Source: Solibacillus isronensis (GTDB lineage Bacteria; Bacillota; Bacilli; Bacillales_A; Planococcaceae). Taken from it: a DNA stretch of 64,000 nucleotides. Made by a program: the position numbers and the translations under genes. Position 1 is the stretch's first letter. The number at the start of each line of letters is the position of its first letter. A model generated the notes under the pieces. That model did not search any database. It saw only the letters and a program-made list of their open reading frames with translations, and had not been told where the DNA came from. Below are positions 40,707-49,028 of this stretch, piece after piece. The stretch spans positions 356,156 through 420,155 of the forward strand of contig NZ_FVZN01000013.1 of the NCBI RefSeq assembly GCF_900168685.1, read 5' to 3'.

Positions 40707-41819
40707 CTAGTATGGTAAACGGACAAGTAATTCTGTTCCTTTTCCAATTTCACTTACCCAATCCGCGGTTCCTCCAACTGCATGTGCCCGGTCAATAATT
40801 GATTGCATGCCGATCGATGGTATACGGCGATGTGCCTCTACATTAAAGCCATGACCTGCATCGTTTACAACGAGTAATACATCGGTAGCGGTCACGTTTA
40901 TATATATTTCTACAGTCTTTACACCTGCATGTTTACGTACATTATTCAATGCTTCCTGAGTAATTCGGAAAAGCGTTTCCTCTACTCGTGAAGGAAATTG
41001 AATGACACCCGAAACATTGACCGTTAATTTCAGGCTTAGCATTTCTGCATACACTTTGATCGCTTCAATGAGTCCGCTTTCCAACCCTTTCGGACGAAGC
41101 TGCCAAATGAGTGCACGCATTTCCGTCAAAGCCTCCTGGGTAAGCTGCTGAATATCTTTAAATGTTTCCTTAATATCCTGCTCGTTGCTCATCTCTACTC
41201 CAGCACGGGCTGTCAGTGTTACCGAAAAAAGAAGCTGGTTGACAGAATCATGTAAATCGCGTGCTAAACGGTTACGTTCCTGAACAAGCGCAATTTCCTG
41301 CTGTTCATTTGTTAAATAAATTCGTTTAATCGCAGAACCCATCTGAAAGGCTACCGATTCAAGTAAATCCAACTCCTCATCCGAAAAGCGTACTGTATTT
41401 CTTGAAGCGACATTCAGCAACCCGAAACGTTCCTGTCCTGATTGCAACGGTACCGTCGCATGGTGGGTGATTTCGTTATGGTCGCCTACATTTGCTGCGA
41501 TGGCACTTTCTATGCGCTGGCATTCAATAATATTCGAAGCTTTTTTTAATTCTTCATTGCGGAAACGGGACACACACCAGCATCCGCCCTTCTTTAAATA
41601 GTGGCAATCGTTATGACTAAGCGCATTCGGTAAATCCTGCTTCACGACAAGCTCGGATTTCCCTTTTTTATCGATAAAGAAAATCCAGCCTGTTTCGAAT
41701 TTCGTACCGCTTAAAAATTTCGACAGCGCCCCATTCAACATAGGAATCATTTCTGTTTCCTCGTTTAACAGCTCAGCAATTTCTTTTAATATGGCAATAT
41801 TAGATTGGTCTTTTGTCAT
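40707..41819 (-). CDS. yhcY: GAF-domain sensor histidine kinase (YhcY-like)
   Basis: A 370-residue cytoplasmic kinase. A GAF domain (about residues 15-165) is followed by a HisKA_3 module with His190 in RLARDLHDSVNQ, and a HATPase_c domain with QEALNNVRKHAG and DAGHGF and GIGMQ-like boxes (SIGMQSIIDRA). No membrane segment is seen, so it senses an internal signal. The GAF domain holds four cysteines (Cys72, Cys80, Cys82, Cys100) in CHYLKKGGCWC...ECQRI, suggestive of metal or redox sensing. It is coupled to the NarL-type regulator downstream and lies beyond the yhcX gene. Confidence 0.9.
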   Translation of the reverse strand: MTKDQSNIAILKEIAELLNEETEMIPMLNGALSKFLSGTKFETGWIFFIDKKGKSELVVKQDLPNALSHNDCHYLKKGGCWCVSRFRNEELKKASNIIECQRIESAIAANVGDHNEITHHATVPLQSGQERFGLLNVASRNTVRFSDEELDLLESVAFQMGSAIKRIYLTNEQQEIALVQERNRLARDLHDSVNQLLFSVTLTARAGVEMSNEQDIKETFKDIQQLTQEALTEMRALIWQLRPKGLESGLIEAIKVYAEMLSLKLTVNVSGVIQFPSRVEETLFRITQEALNNVRKHAGVKTVEIYINVTATDVLLVVNDAGHGFNVEAHRRIPSIGMQSIIDRAHAVGGTADWVSEIGKGTELLVRLPY

Positions 41820-41916
41820 ACTGGCTCTTCCTTTGCAACTTCACTTTTCTCTATCATACCATTTCAATTAAATAGAACGCACCGCTATCCCTCTCATACT
41901 TTTGAATGAAAAAAAT

Positions 41917-41942
41917 CCTGCTATTTTTTACAATAGCAGAAT
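41917..41942 (-). terminator. Terminator of yhcX
   Basis: Stem CTGCTATT / AATAGCAG with a 6-base loop, then a T tract on the minus strand. Confidence 0.8.
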
Positions 41943-41953
41943 TTTCCTGTAAG

Positions 41954-43495
41954 TTATTTTAAATATTCCACGCGGTACACATCATGGCGTCTGTCTTTTA
42001 GATGCTTAACTGTACCGTCTTGACGTTGTCGTCGCAATATTTCCAGATCGACATCCCCGATCAATACCATTTCCAGGTTCGGACTCGTCTCTCCTACAAT
42101 TCCATCCCGCGCAAATTCAAAATCGCTTGGTGCGAAAATGGCCGATTGCGCATATTGAATATCCATGTTTTCCGTTTCAGGCAAGTTGCCGACCGTTCCG
42201 GAAATAACCGTGTAAATCTGGTTTTCAATCGCACGTGACTGTGCACAATAGCGCACGCGTAAATAGCCTTGACGGTCTTCTGTACAAAACGGTGTGAAAA
42301 TAATATTCGCACCCATATCTGTCGCAATGCGTGCAAGTTCCGGAAACTCGATGTCATAGCAAATCTGAATGGCAATCTTGCCGCAGTCCGTATCAAATAC
42401 GCGGACTTTATCTCCGTTACTGATCCCCCACCATTTACGCTCATTTGGTGTAATGTGAATTTTATATTGTTTTTCAATCGTCCCGTCACGTCTGAATAAA
42501 TAGGCGATATTGTAAATTTCTTCGTCCTCTTCCTCAACAAAATGCGAACCGCCGATAATATTGACATTGTAGCGGACCGCCAGACTTGTAAATAGTTCGA
42601 TATATTCAGGTGTATATTTCGTTAATTTACGAACAGCCTGTGACGGCGATTTTTCATTTAAGAAACTCATCAGCTGCGTCGTGAAAATCTCCGGGAAGAC
42701 AACGAAATCCGAGCCTGCATCAGAACCGACATCCACAAAGTATTCACACTGCTTCGCAAAGTCTTCAAAGGAATCGATTGCGCGCATCATATATTGCACA
42801 ACACAAATACGCACTGGATAACTCGTCTTGAAATGACGCTTTGTCAGTGGTCGGTAATCCACGTTGTTCCATTCCATTAATGTCGCATACTTGCCTGAAG
42901 CTCTATCGTCCGGTAAATAGTTTGGATTGATACGCATTAAAATAAAGCCGTTCATCATTTGGAATGTCAGCACCGGGTCATATATTTTATGGCGACTTAC
43001 CGCATCCACATAATCACGTGGACTCATCTCTTCCGAATGAACATGGTAGTTTGGAATTCGGCCGCCAATAATGATAGATTTCAAATTAAGTGTTCGCGCC
43101 AGATCTTTCCGCGCCTCATACAGCCTTTGACCGACTTTCATACGGCGATATTCCGGGTGCACCATTACTTCAATACCGTACAGGTTGTAGCCATCCGGAT
43201 TGTGATTTGTAATAAAGCCATTGTCGGTAATATCGTTCCATGTATGGCGGTCATCGTATTCATCGAAGTTAATGCGCAGGCTCGAGCAGGAACCAATTAC
43301 TTTTCCATCTAGCTCGGCTACCATTTGTCCTTCAGGGAAAATGGTTAAATGGCTGTATAGATGTGCGCGTTCCCAAGGCTCCATGCCTGGAAAGCATATA
43401 CGCTGTATTTCTAATATTGAGTCAATATCCTCTGTTGTCATATTTCGGATAATCATTGGTTTTTCAAATTGGGACATATCTAATGAATCTGTCAT
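41954..43495 (-). CDS. yhcX: GNAT and carbon-nitrogen hydrolase fusion (YhcX)
   Basis: A 513-residue two-domain protein, the same length as B. subtilis YhcX. Residues about 10-195 are a GNAT acetyltransferase (EVMVHPEYRRMKVGQRLYEARK as the acetyl-CoA site). Residues about 215-505 are a nitrilase-type hydrolase with the Glu-Lys-Cys triad in FPEIFTT, YKIHITPNE and IQICYDIEFPE. Such fusions occur in bacterial nitrilase branches; the substrate is unknown. I begin at the ATG at 43493-43495 (MTDSLDMSQ), with GGGGGAG spaced 6-7 bases; an in-frame ATG is 18 bases further upstream. Confidence 0.92.
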   Translation of the reverse strand: MTDSLDMSQFEKPMIIRNMTTEDIDSILEIQRICFPGMEPWERAHLYSHLTIFPEGQMVAELDGKVIGSCSSLRINFDEYDDRHTWNDITDNGFITNHNPDGYNLYGIEVMVHPEYRRMKVGQRLYEARKDLARTLNLKSIIIGGRIPNYHVHSEEMSPRDYVDAVSRHKIYDPVLTFQMMNGFILMRINPNYLPDDRASGKYATLMEWNNVDYRPLTKRHFKTSYPVRICVVQYMMRAIDSFEDFAKQCEYFVDVGSDAGSDFVVFPEIFTTQLMSFLNEKSPSQAVRKLTKYTPEYIELFTSLAVRYNVNIIGGSHFVEEEDEEIYNIAYLFRRDGTIEKQYKIHITPNERKWWGISNGDKVRVFDTDCGKIAIQICYDIEFPELARIATDMGANIIFTPFCTEDRQGYLRVRYCAQSRAIENQIYTVISGTVGNLPETENMDIQYAQSAIFAPSDFEFARDGIVGETSPNLEMVLIGDVDLEILRRQRQDGTVKHLKDRRHDVYRVEYLK

Positions 43496-43648
43496 GCAAA
43501 ACTCCCCCTCCATATTTAACTTTCCTTTTAATAGCCTTTGATAAACGTAGTAATTTACTTTTTCTCGAATTCAAACTATAATCAATGAGAATAAATATGA
43601 AAAACTTCTGCTGATAGAAGTTTCAAATTTGAATATCGAGGTAGCACT

Positions 43649-44074
43649 ATGTCCAAAAAACTTGAAAATGCCTTGCTCATTATTTGGGTTGTATCGTTGA
43701 CAGCAACGCTCGGATCATTGTATTTTTCTGAAATACGAGGCTACGAACCATGTACATTATGCTGGTACCAGCGCATTTTAATGTACCCTATTGTGCTGAT
43801 TTCAACGATTGCCTACATCCAGAAAAATGCGAAAATTGCATTAACAACAGCCGTTTTTTCTACAATTGGCGCGGCAACATCTCTTTATCATTATAGCCTG
43901 CAAAAGTTAGTTTTTATGCAGGATGCAGCACCTGCTTGTGGTCGTGTAGCATGTACCGGTCAGTATATTAACTGGTTAGGCTTTATTACGATTCCATTTT
44001 TGGCGCTTACTGCTTTTGTTATTATAGCAGCAGTTAGTTTTTATATGTTAAAGGTTTTAAAGGGGGAGAAATAA
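43649..44074 (+). CDS. bdbC: Thiol-disulfide oxidoreductase, DsbB/BdbC family
   Basis: A 141-residue membrane protein with four helices. The active-site pairs are Cys35/Cys38 (EPCTLCWYQRI) and Cys97/Cys102 (CGRVAC), as in DsbB/BdbC proteins that re-oxidise extracytoplasmic thiol oxidases. It is followed after one base by a thioredoxin-like gene, so the two form a coupled oxidant pair. GAGGTAGC precedes the ATG. Assignment to BdbC rather than BdbB is by length and context and is not certain. Confidence 0.88.
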   Translation: MSKKLENALLIIWVVSLTATLGSLYFSEIRGYEPCTLCWYQRILMYPIVLISTIAYIQKNAKIALTTAVFSTIGAATSLYHYSLQKLVFMQDAAPACGRVACTGQYINWLGFITIPFLALTAFVIIAAVSFYMLKVLKGEK

Positions 44075-44075
44075 T

Positions 44076-44546
44076 TTGAAGAAGTTAGCGATTGTCGGTG
44101 CGGTTATTGTGTTATTATTCGCAGCAATTATTGTGCTGACAAACATGAAAAACAATGAAAAACTAGAAAACAATCCGTACGGTACAGACAACTTAAAACA
44201 ATCAACAATCGACTTGTTGGACGATGAAAACTATCAAAATATCATTTTACCGAATGCATTAGCAGAAAAAATTGAGTCAGGTGACGGCGTTGTCGGCTAT
44301 TTCTTCAGTCCTGAATGTTCTCACTGCCAAAACTACACTCCAAAACTTATGCCGATTGCCGATGAACTAGATGTTCAAGTTGATCAATTAAACATTCTTG
44401 AGTATACGGATGAGTGGACTACTTATAATATTCAAGCAACACCAACTCTTATCTACTTCGAAAATGGTGAAGAAGTTGCTCGTTTAGAAGGTGACGCACC
44501 AGATGAAACAACGCGTCAATTCTTTAACGATGTTGTGTTAAAATAA
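44076..44546 (+). CDS. Membrane-anchored thioredoxin-like protein
   Basis: A 156-residue extracytoplasmic thioredoxin-fold protein. One N-terminal helix (about residues 4-22) anchors it; the active site is CSHC (Cys81, Cys84) in FFSPECSHCQNYTPK, and the cis-proline is in ATPTLIYF. The start is TTG with AAGGGGGAG upstream. With the adjacent BdbC-like protein it probably forms a disulfide-forming pair, similar in role to BdbA or BdbD. Confidence 0.88.
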   Translation: MKKLAIVGAVIVLLFAAIIVLTNMKNNEKLENNPYGTDNLKQSTIDLLDDENYQNIILPNALAEKIESGDGVVGYFFSPECSHCQNYTPKLMPIADELDVQVDQLNILEYTDEWTTYNIQATPTLIYFENGEEVARLEGDAPDETTRQFFNDVVLK

Positions 44547-44556
44547 GATTATATTC

Positions 44557-44586
44557 AAAATCGTGTTCTTTACGAGCACGATTTTT
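44557..44586 (+). terminator. Terminator of the bdb pair
   Basis: Stem AAATCGTGTTC / GAGCACGATTT with one wobble pair, then TTTTT. Confidence 0.82.
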
Positions 44587-44603
44587 CATTTGGAGGAAAA
44601 TTA

Positions 44604-45437
44604 ATGTTCACATATATCATTCACGAAAACGGACAAACCGTTGAAGACCTGCTTCGCGAAAAGTGGCGCTTAGGCAAAAAGCTTGTTCACGAATTACGTA
44701 TGGCCAAAGCGGTTACAATCGATGGCGAGCCAATTATATGGAAAGAGTCGTTCGAGAAAGGGACGAAAATCGAATTTGCATTTGATATTCCCTCTTCTAA
44801 CTATATTCCAACGGACAGCTGTGATGTAAATATCCGCTATGAAGACGAGCACTGCCTAATTGTTTCAAAGCCTAAAGGAATGGCGACACATCCAAACGAA
44901 CCAACTGACAATGACACATGCATGAATCATGTAATGCGTCATATTATGGACAACGGCGGGCATTATGCAGAGCACGTACACCGTTTGGATCAAGGGACAA
45001 ACGGGTTACTGCTTGTTGCAAAGCATCCGATTGCAAAGTCTATTTTTGACCGCATGATTGAGGAAAAAACAATCATCCGTACGTATGCCGCAGAAGTTCA
45101 GGGCAATCTTCGTACAGACAGCGGTACGATCAACGCGGCCATCGGTAAAGACCGTCATCACAATACTCGCCGTGTTGTGTCACCTACTGGCCAGCATGCC
45201 GTGACACATTATGAAGTAGTGAATCGCTATAAAGGTACATGTGTTGTCCATGTTGTTCTTGAGACAGGTCGTACACACCAGATTCGCGTGCATATGGCGC
45301 ATTTAGGTCACCCGATCGTAGGTGATACAATGTACGGTGCACGTGAAACCGCATCAGGCGATTATGAATTGCACGCCATTCAGCTAGCATTTATGCACCC
45401 GTTTTTAGACGAGCAGATCATCGTTAAAGATAACTAA
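44604..45437 (+). CDS. RluA-family pseudouridine synthase (YhcT-like)
   Basis: A 277-residue RNA pseudouridine synthase. The catalytic aspartate is in the motif HRLDQGTNGLLLVAKH, and later family motifs (ETGRTHQIRVHMAHLGHPIVGDTMYG) are intact. The N-terminal S4-like part is short. Similar to YhcT of B. subtilis, whose RNA target is not settled. GGAGGA lies before the ATG. Confidence 0.92.
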   Translation: MFTYIIHENGQTVEDLLREKWRLGKKLVHELRMAKAVTIDGEPIIWKESFEKGTKIEFAFDIPSSNYIPTDSCDVNIRYEDEHCLIVSKPKGMATHPNEPTDNDTCMNHVMRHIMDNGGHYAEHVHRLDQGTNGLLLVAKHPIAKSIFDRMIEEKTIIRTYAAEVQGNLRTDSGTINAAIGKDRHHNTRRVVSPTGQHAVTHYEVVNRYKGTCVVHVVLETGRTHQIRVHMAHLGHPIVGDTMYGARETASGDYELHAIQLAFMHPFLDEQIIVKDN

Positions 45438-45474
45438 AAAACGGGGCTGGGACAGAATTAGTTCCAGTTCACGC

Positions 45475-45511
45475 AAAAAAGAGAAATTGCACAATGCAAT
45501 TTCTCTTTTTT
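45475..45511. terminator. Hairpin terminator between RluA and IS1182
   Basis: 17-base perfect stem AAAAAAGAGAAATTGCA / TGCAATTTCTCTTTTTT with a 3-base loop; it can serve both strands. Confidence 0.88.
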
Positions 45512-45542
45512 GCGCTTTATTAAGAAAATATTGGAAGAGGTA

Positions 45543-47111
45543 TTAACCTCTTACCGCATACTTCCTTAAATTTGTGGCCATTAGTGCCAAACCTATTTCG
45601 TTAGTAACCTTTGATTTTCCCCGAACAGAAAATCGACGGAAACACAAATTAGCCTTCAAGAATCCAAAAACTGGTTCCACGTCAATTTTACGTTGACGAT
45701 AAATGGCAGCCGTTTTTTCTTCTGAAAGCTTCGCTCTTACTTCTTCTTTTTGTTGTTCCCAATTCTCATTAATCATGAGTCTACGATTTTTCCCTTCCGC
45801 TGCTTTGGTACACTTTGTACGGAAAGGACACCCTGTACATTCTTCACATTCATAGATTTTAAATTCTCTTTGGAAACCTGATTTATCCGTACGAACAGAA
45901 TTGTATTGGAATCGTAATCTCTTTTCATTTGGACATATGTATGCATCGTTTTCTTTCTCATACACCCAATTGCTTGTCTTAAAAGGATCATTTTTGTATT
46001 TTCGCTTCTGTTCGTTCAAGTAATGATTGAATGTAATGAGTGCTGTTCGTTTTCGATTGTTAAGAATATCCTGGTAATTCTGTTCACTGCCGTATCCGGC
46101 ATCCGCTACAATATGCTTTGGTAACTCGAAATAATTTTCTTCAATTTGATTAAGAAATGGAATAAGCGTTTTCGTGTCTGTTGGATTTGGAAATACATCG
46201 TACGCGAGTGTATATTGACCTTCAGTAGCGATTTGTACATTATATCCTGGCTTCAATTGGCCGTTTTGCATATAGTCATCTTTCATCCGCATAAATGTTG
46301 CTTCATGATCCGTCTTTGAATAACTGTTACGTGTGCCAAACACATCAAAATCTTTTTGGTATTTCTGCTTTCTTATGATCCAATCGTGTACTTGTTTAAG
46401 TATTTGCTTCGGTGTTTTTCGTTCGCTACGTAATCTTTTTCGCTCAATGACATCGTCAGAATGCTCTATTTTGCTCGTATAGTCGTCGACTACTTCTTCT
46501 AGGTGATGTGCTACTTGAGTTAACTCTTCTAATGATAACTGTTCATCATTTTCACGTTTGATTTCAGGAATAATTTGATGTTCAAGTAACTCATCGTAAA
46601 GTTTATTTGATTTTTCTACGAGGTTGGTGTGATGTTTTTCCACTGATTTTTTCCAAACAAATGTGAACTTATTGGCATTTGCCTCAATCTTTGTGCCATC
46701 GATAAAAATCGCTTCCTGATCGATGAGTTTTTCTTCAACTAACTGACAACGGAATTGTACAAAACATTGGCGAATGAGTTCTTTCATATTTGGATGTACA
46801 CGAAAACGATTAATAGTGCGATAACTTGGTTCATATCCTTGGGCAAGCCACATCATACGGATACTGTCTCTAGTCAGATCTTCAATTTTTCTTCCTGAAA
46901 AAGTGGATTGTGTGTAACCACATAGAATCAGCTTTAGCATCATACGTGGATGATACGATGGGCAACCCGTATGGTGAATGAAAGGAGCGAAAGCTTCGTT
47001 TGGAATGCTTTCGACCAAATTATGGATTGAAAAGGCAATATCATTTTTATGTAACTTTACTTCTAAATCTAGCGGTAAAATAAGTTGATTCATGTTATAA
47101 TCTTTAAACAT
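45543..47111 (-). CDS. IS1182 family transposase, full length
   Basis: A 522-residue transposase. An N-terminal DUF772 part (HPRMMLKLILCGYTQSTFSGR) is followed by the catalytic region IFIDGTKIEANANKFTFVWKK and the zinc-finger-like CEECTGCPFRTKC, and it ends with DVEPVFGFLKANLCFRRFSVRGK. It has no internal stop, so it may be active. I could not find convincing terminal inverted repeats. Candidate boundaries are discussed in the findings. Confidence 0.92.
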   Translation of the reverse strand: MFKDYNMNQLILPLDLEVKLHKNDIAFSIHNLVESIPNEAFAPFIHHTGCPSYHPRMMLKLILCGYTQSTFSGRKIEDLTRDSIRMMWLAQGYEPSYRTINRFRVHPNMKELIRQCFVQFRCQLVEEKLIDQEAIFIDGTKIEANANKFTFVWKKSVEKHHTNLVEKSNKLYDELLEHQIIPEIKRENDEQLSLEELTQVAHHLEEVVDDYTSKIEHSDDVIERKRLRSERKTPKQILKQVHDWIIRKQKYQKDFDVFGTRNSYSKTDHEATFMRMKDDYMQNGQLKPGYNVQIATEGQYTLAYDVFPNPTDTKTLIPFLNQIEENYFELPKHIVADAGYGSEQNYQDILNNRKRTALITFNHYLNEQKRKYKNDPFKTSNWVYEKENDAYICPNEKRLRFQYNSVRTDKSGFQREFKIYECEECTGCPFRTKCTKAAEGKNRRLMINENWEQQKEEVRAKLSEEKTAAIYRQRKIDVEPVFGFLKANLCFRRFSVRGKSKVTNEIGLALMATNLRKYAVRG

Positions 47112-47226
47112 AAGGACACTTCTTTCGTTTGAAATTTGGTTGTAGGATACTTAAATTTTAACAGAGAATGTCCTTTTTTTATGCTCGAAATTATGCAGAG
47201 ATTTACTTGATATAGAAGAAAAATTA

Positions 47227-47330
47227 GTTGTTCGGAGTGAAGGCGGCGACTCCCAGGGGACAAGCACGTGGGAGAGACTAAAGGCTCGATCCGTGCCCCC
47301 AGGAAAGCGTCCGCCGTAACGGAGAACAAC
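47227..47330 (-). repeat. Long structured intergenic repeat, copy C (short form)
   Basis: A 104-base copy in inverted orientation, between the IS1182 transposase and the next gene. It keeps the outer stem of copy A almost unchanged (GTTGTTC/GAACAAC, GGCGGACGC, GTCGCCGCC and the GGGGGCACG region) but replaces the 65-base internal double hairpin with about 12 bases. It thus shows that the inner part is a separate module. Confidence 0.85.
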
Positions 47331-47355
47331 GGCTACATAGTAGACACAAAATAAT

Positions 47356-47399
47356 AAAGCCGTTCAATTTTACTCATCGTAAAATTTGAACGGCTTTTT
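47356..47399. terminator. Bidirectional terminator after the membrane protein gene
   Basis: Stem AAAGCCGTTCAATTTTAC / GTAAAATTTGAACGGCTTT (one bulge) with T tracts. Its arms share GCCGTTCAAATTT with the serC terminator. Confidence 0.82.
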
Positions 47400-47430
47400 A
47401 TTGAGGAGGGTTTTGTCCCAACCTCTTTTC

Positions 47431-47979
47431 TTATCTTTTTTCACGCTCAATATAGGTTACTTCATTCGCTCTCGAAAGTTGATAAATTAAGCTTCTACCA
47501 GTTGAGTGTAATTCTTTTTCTTTAATTACAAACTGATCCCCTGTTTTTGTTGTAAATGTGATGTCTCCCTTGTTACTGCCTACAACATATTCATAAACAA
47601 CTTCATCGAGTTCTTCCCACCGATATTGTTGTTCCTCAAATAAATAGTGTCGTTCCAATTGTTCCTGGCTAATCAATAAATAATTTTGAGTCGATAAATA
47701 ACCAATGCCAATACTCAATATAAAGAGTAACATTCCGATTAAATAAACTTTCATATTACGCCTGTACGCTAAAAGCCAAAACATCACAATTAAAACAAAA
47801 CCTGTTACAAGTACAAGTCTTAAATTAATCGGGTTTGGAATAAATGTGGCGGCCGACTTATTATACTGAAAAAATTCATTCTGAAAAATCGGATGGAAAA
47901 TCATAATAAAAGGTGCAACAACTACAATCGTTACTGCTGACATTGAGAAAAACAAACTCGGTGAAAATTTTTTAAACAC
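47431..47979 (-). CDS. Membrane protein, hypothetical
   Basis: A 182-residue protein with about three helices (residues about 10-30, 52-70, 76-95) and a C-terminal soluble part of mostly beta character (about 110-175: VVYEYVVGSNKGDITFTTKTGD). The fold of the tail looks like a small PH- or bPH-type domain but I cannot prove it. AGGGGGAG precedes the ATG. Function unknown. Confidence 0.65.
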   Translation of the reverse strand: MFKKFSPSLFFSMSAVTIVVVAPFIMIFHPIFQNEFFQYNKSAATFIPNPINLRLVLVTGFVLIVMFWLLAYRRNMKVYLIGMLLFILSIGIGYLSTQNYLLISQEQLERHYLFEEQQYRWEELDEVVYEYVVGSNKGDITFTTKTGDQFVIKEKELHSTGRSLIYQLSRANEVTYIEREKR

Positions 47980-48008
47980 AGTTTCACTCCCCCTAAGTTA
48001 AAACGATG

Positions 48009-48839
48009 TTAGAAATCAAAATGGAAATTATCCGGATCCTTCCCGAAACGTTCATTGCGATTCAATGCATTTAACTGCTGCATTGTTTCATTTGTTAATT
48101 CGAAATGATATAGTTCAATATTTTCTTTAATACGTGAAGCTGTAACAGATTTCGGAATGATGATGACATCATTTTGTAAATGCCAACGTAAGATGATTTG
48201 AGCTGGTGATACATTATATTCATTTGCAATACGAATAATCGTTTCGTCGTTTAAAACATTTCCACGGCCTAGCGGTGACCACGCCGTTACCGCGATCCGC
48301 TGCTGTTCACAAAATGTGCGCAGCGTTTCTTGGGACAAATACGGATGGGCTTCGATTTGGTTGACCATTGGCGCGACATTGCAAGTTGCCATAATTTTTT
48401 TCAAATGATGTTCATGATGATTGGATACCCCAGGTACACGGATAAGCTTCTCATCATACAAGCGCTCAATTGCACGGAACGTATCTACATATTTATCCTC
48501 AACCGGCCAATGTGTTAAATAAAGATCCACATAATCCATATCAAGCTTTTTCAGTGATGTTTCAAATGCACGCAAAGTATTGTCATACCCTTGGTCGCTG
48601 TTCCAAACTTTTGTCGTAACAAAGATGTCCTCGCGCGGTACAGAAGAATGGCGAACTGCTTCCCCTACTTCTTCTTCATTGTAATAAAGCGCGGCCGTGT
48701 CGATTGCACGGTAGCCTAAATCAAGCGCTGTTTCAATCGCCTGAAGTGTTTCATCACGGTCCGTCATTTTATAAACTCCTAAACCTAAATAAGGCATTTC
48801 TACACCATTCATTAACTTTTTCGTTGATTGTAAATTCAT
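48009..48839 (-). CDS. Aldo/keto reductase
   Basis: NADPH-dependent reductase of 276 residues. The family motifs are GYRAIDTAALYYNEEEVG (Asp and catalytic Tyr), DYVDLYLTHWP, VNQIEAHPY and IIIPKSVTASRIKENIE. I take the ATG at 48837-48839, which follows AGAGGTG by six bases; the GTG at 48848 overlaps that site. Close to the YvgN/YtbE type that reduces methylglyoxal and other aldehydes. Monocistronic. Confidence 0.92.
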   Translation of the reverse strand: MNLQSTKKLMNGVEMPYLGLGVYKMTDRDETLQAIETALDLGYRAIDTAALYYNEEEVGEAVRHSSVPREDIFVTTKVWNSDQGYDNTLRAFETSLKKLDMDYVDLYLTHWPVEDKYVDTFRAIERLYDEKLIRVPGVSNHHEHHLKKIMATCNVAPMVNQIEAHPYLSQETLRTFCEQQRIAVTAWSPLGRGNVLNDETIIRIANEYNVSPAQIILRWHLQNDVIIIPKSVTASRIKENIELYHFELTNETMQQLNALNRNERFGKDPDNFHFDF

Positions 48840-49028
48840 CTTGTTCACCTCTTACATTTGATTGTGTTTATTATAACATTCTAATTATTTATCGTTTACT
48901 AATTGCTATTATTTGTTAATACATACAGTCTTGTAAACTTATTCTCTAGTATATTACTATTTACAGAATAATCTTCCTGCTTCAGGAGTATATATTATAA
49001 TATATTCTCGTTGAGGAGCTGAAAAACT

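Noticed and set aside
43649..44546. BdbC/thioredoxin-like pair as part of a phage or bacteriocin locus
   Set aside because: No phage or bacteriocin genes nearby; the pair is flanked by yhcX and a pseudouridine synthase.
45438..45542. Left terminal inverted repeat of the IS1182 element
   Set aside because: I searched the flanks by eye for a match to the right side (for example AGGACATTCTC near 47165) and found none, so I left the element boundaries open.
38768..47111. Composite transposon spanning IS3 and IS1182 elements
   Set aside because: The two elements belong to different families with different ends, and the genes between them (yhcXYZ, bdb pair, pseudouridine synthase) are ordinary chromosomal genes.
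20829..47330. CRISPR-like array from repeated strings
   Set aside because: The repeated units are single, 100-160 bases long and more than 10 kb apart, with no spacers and no cas genes.
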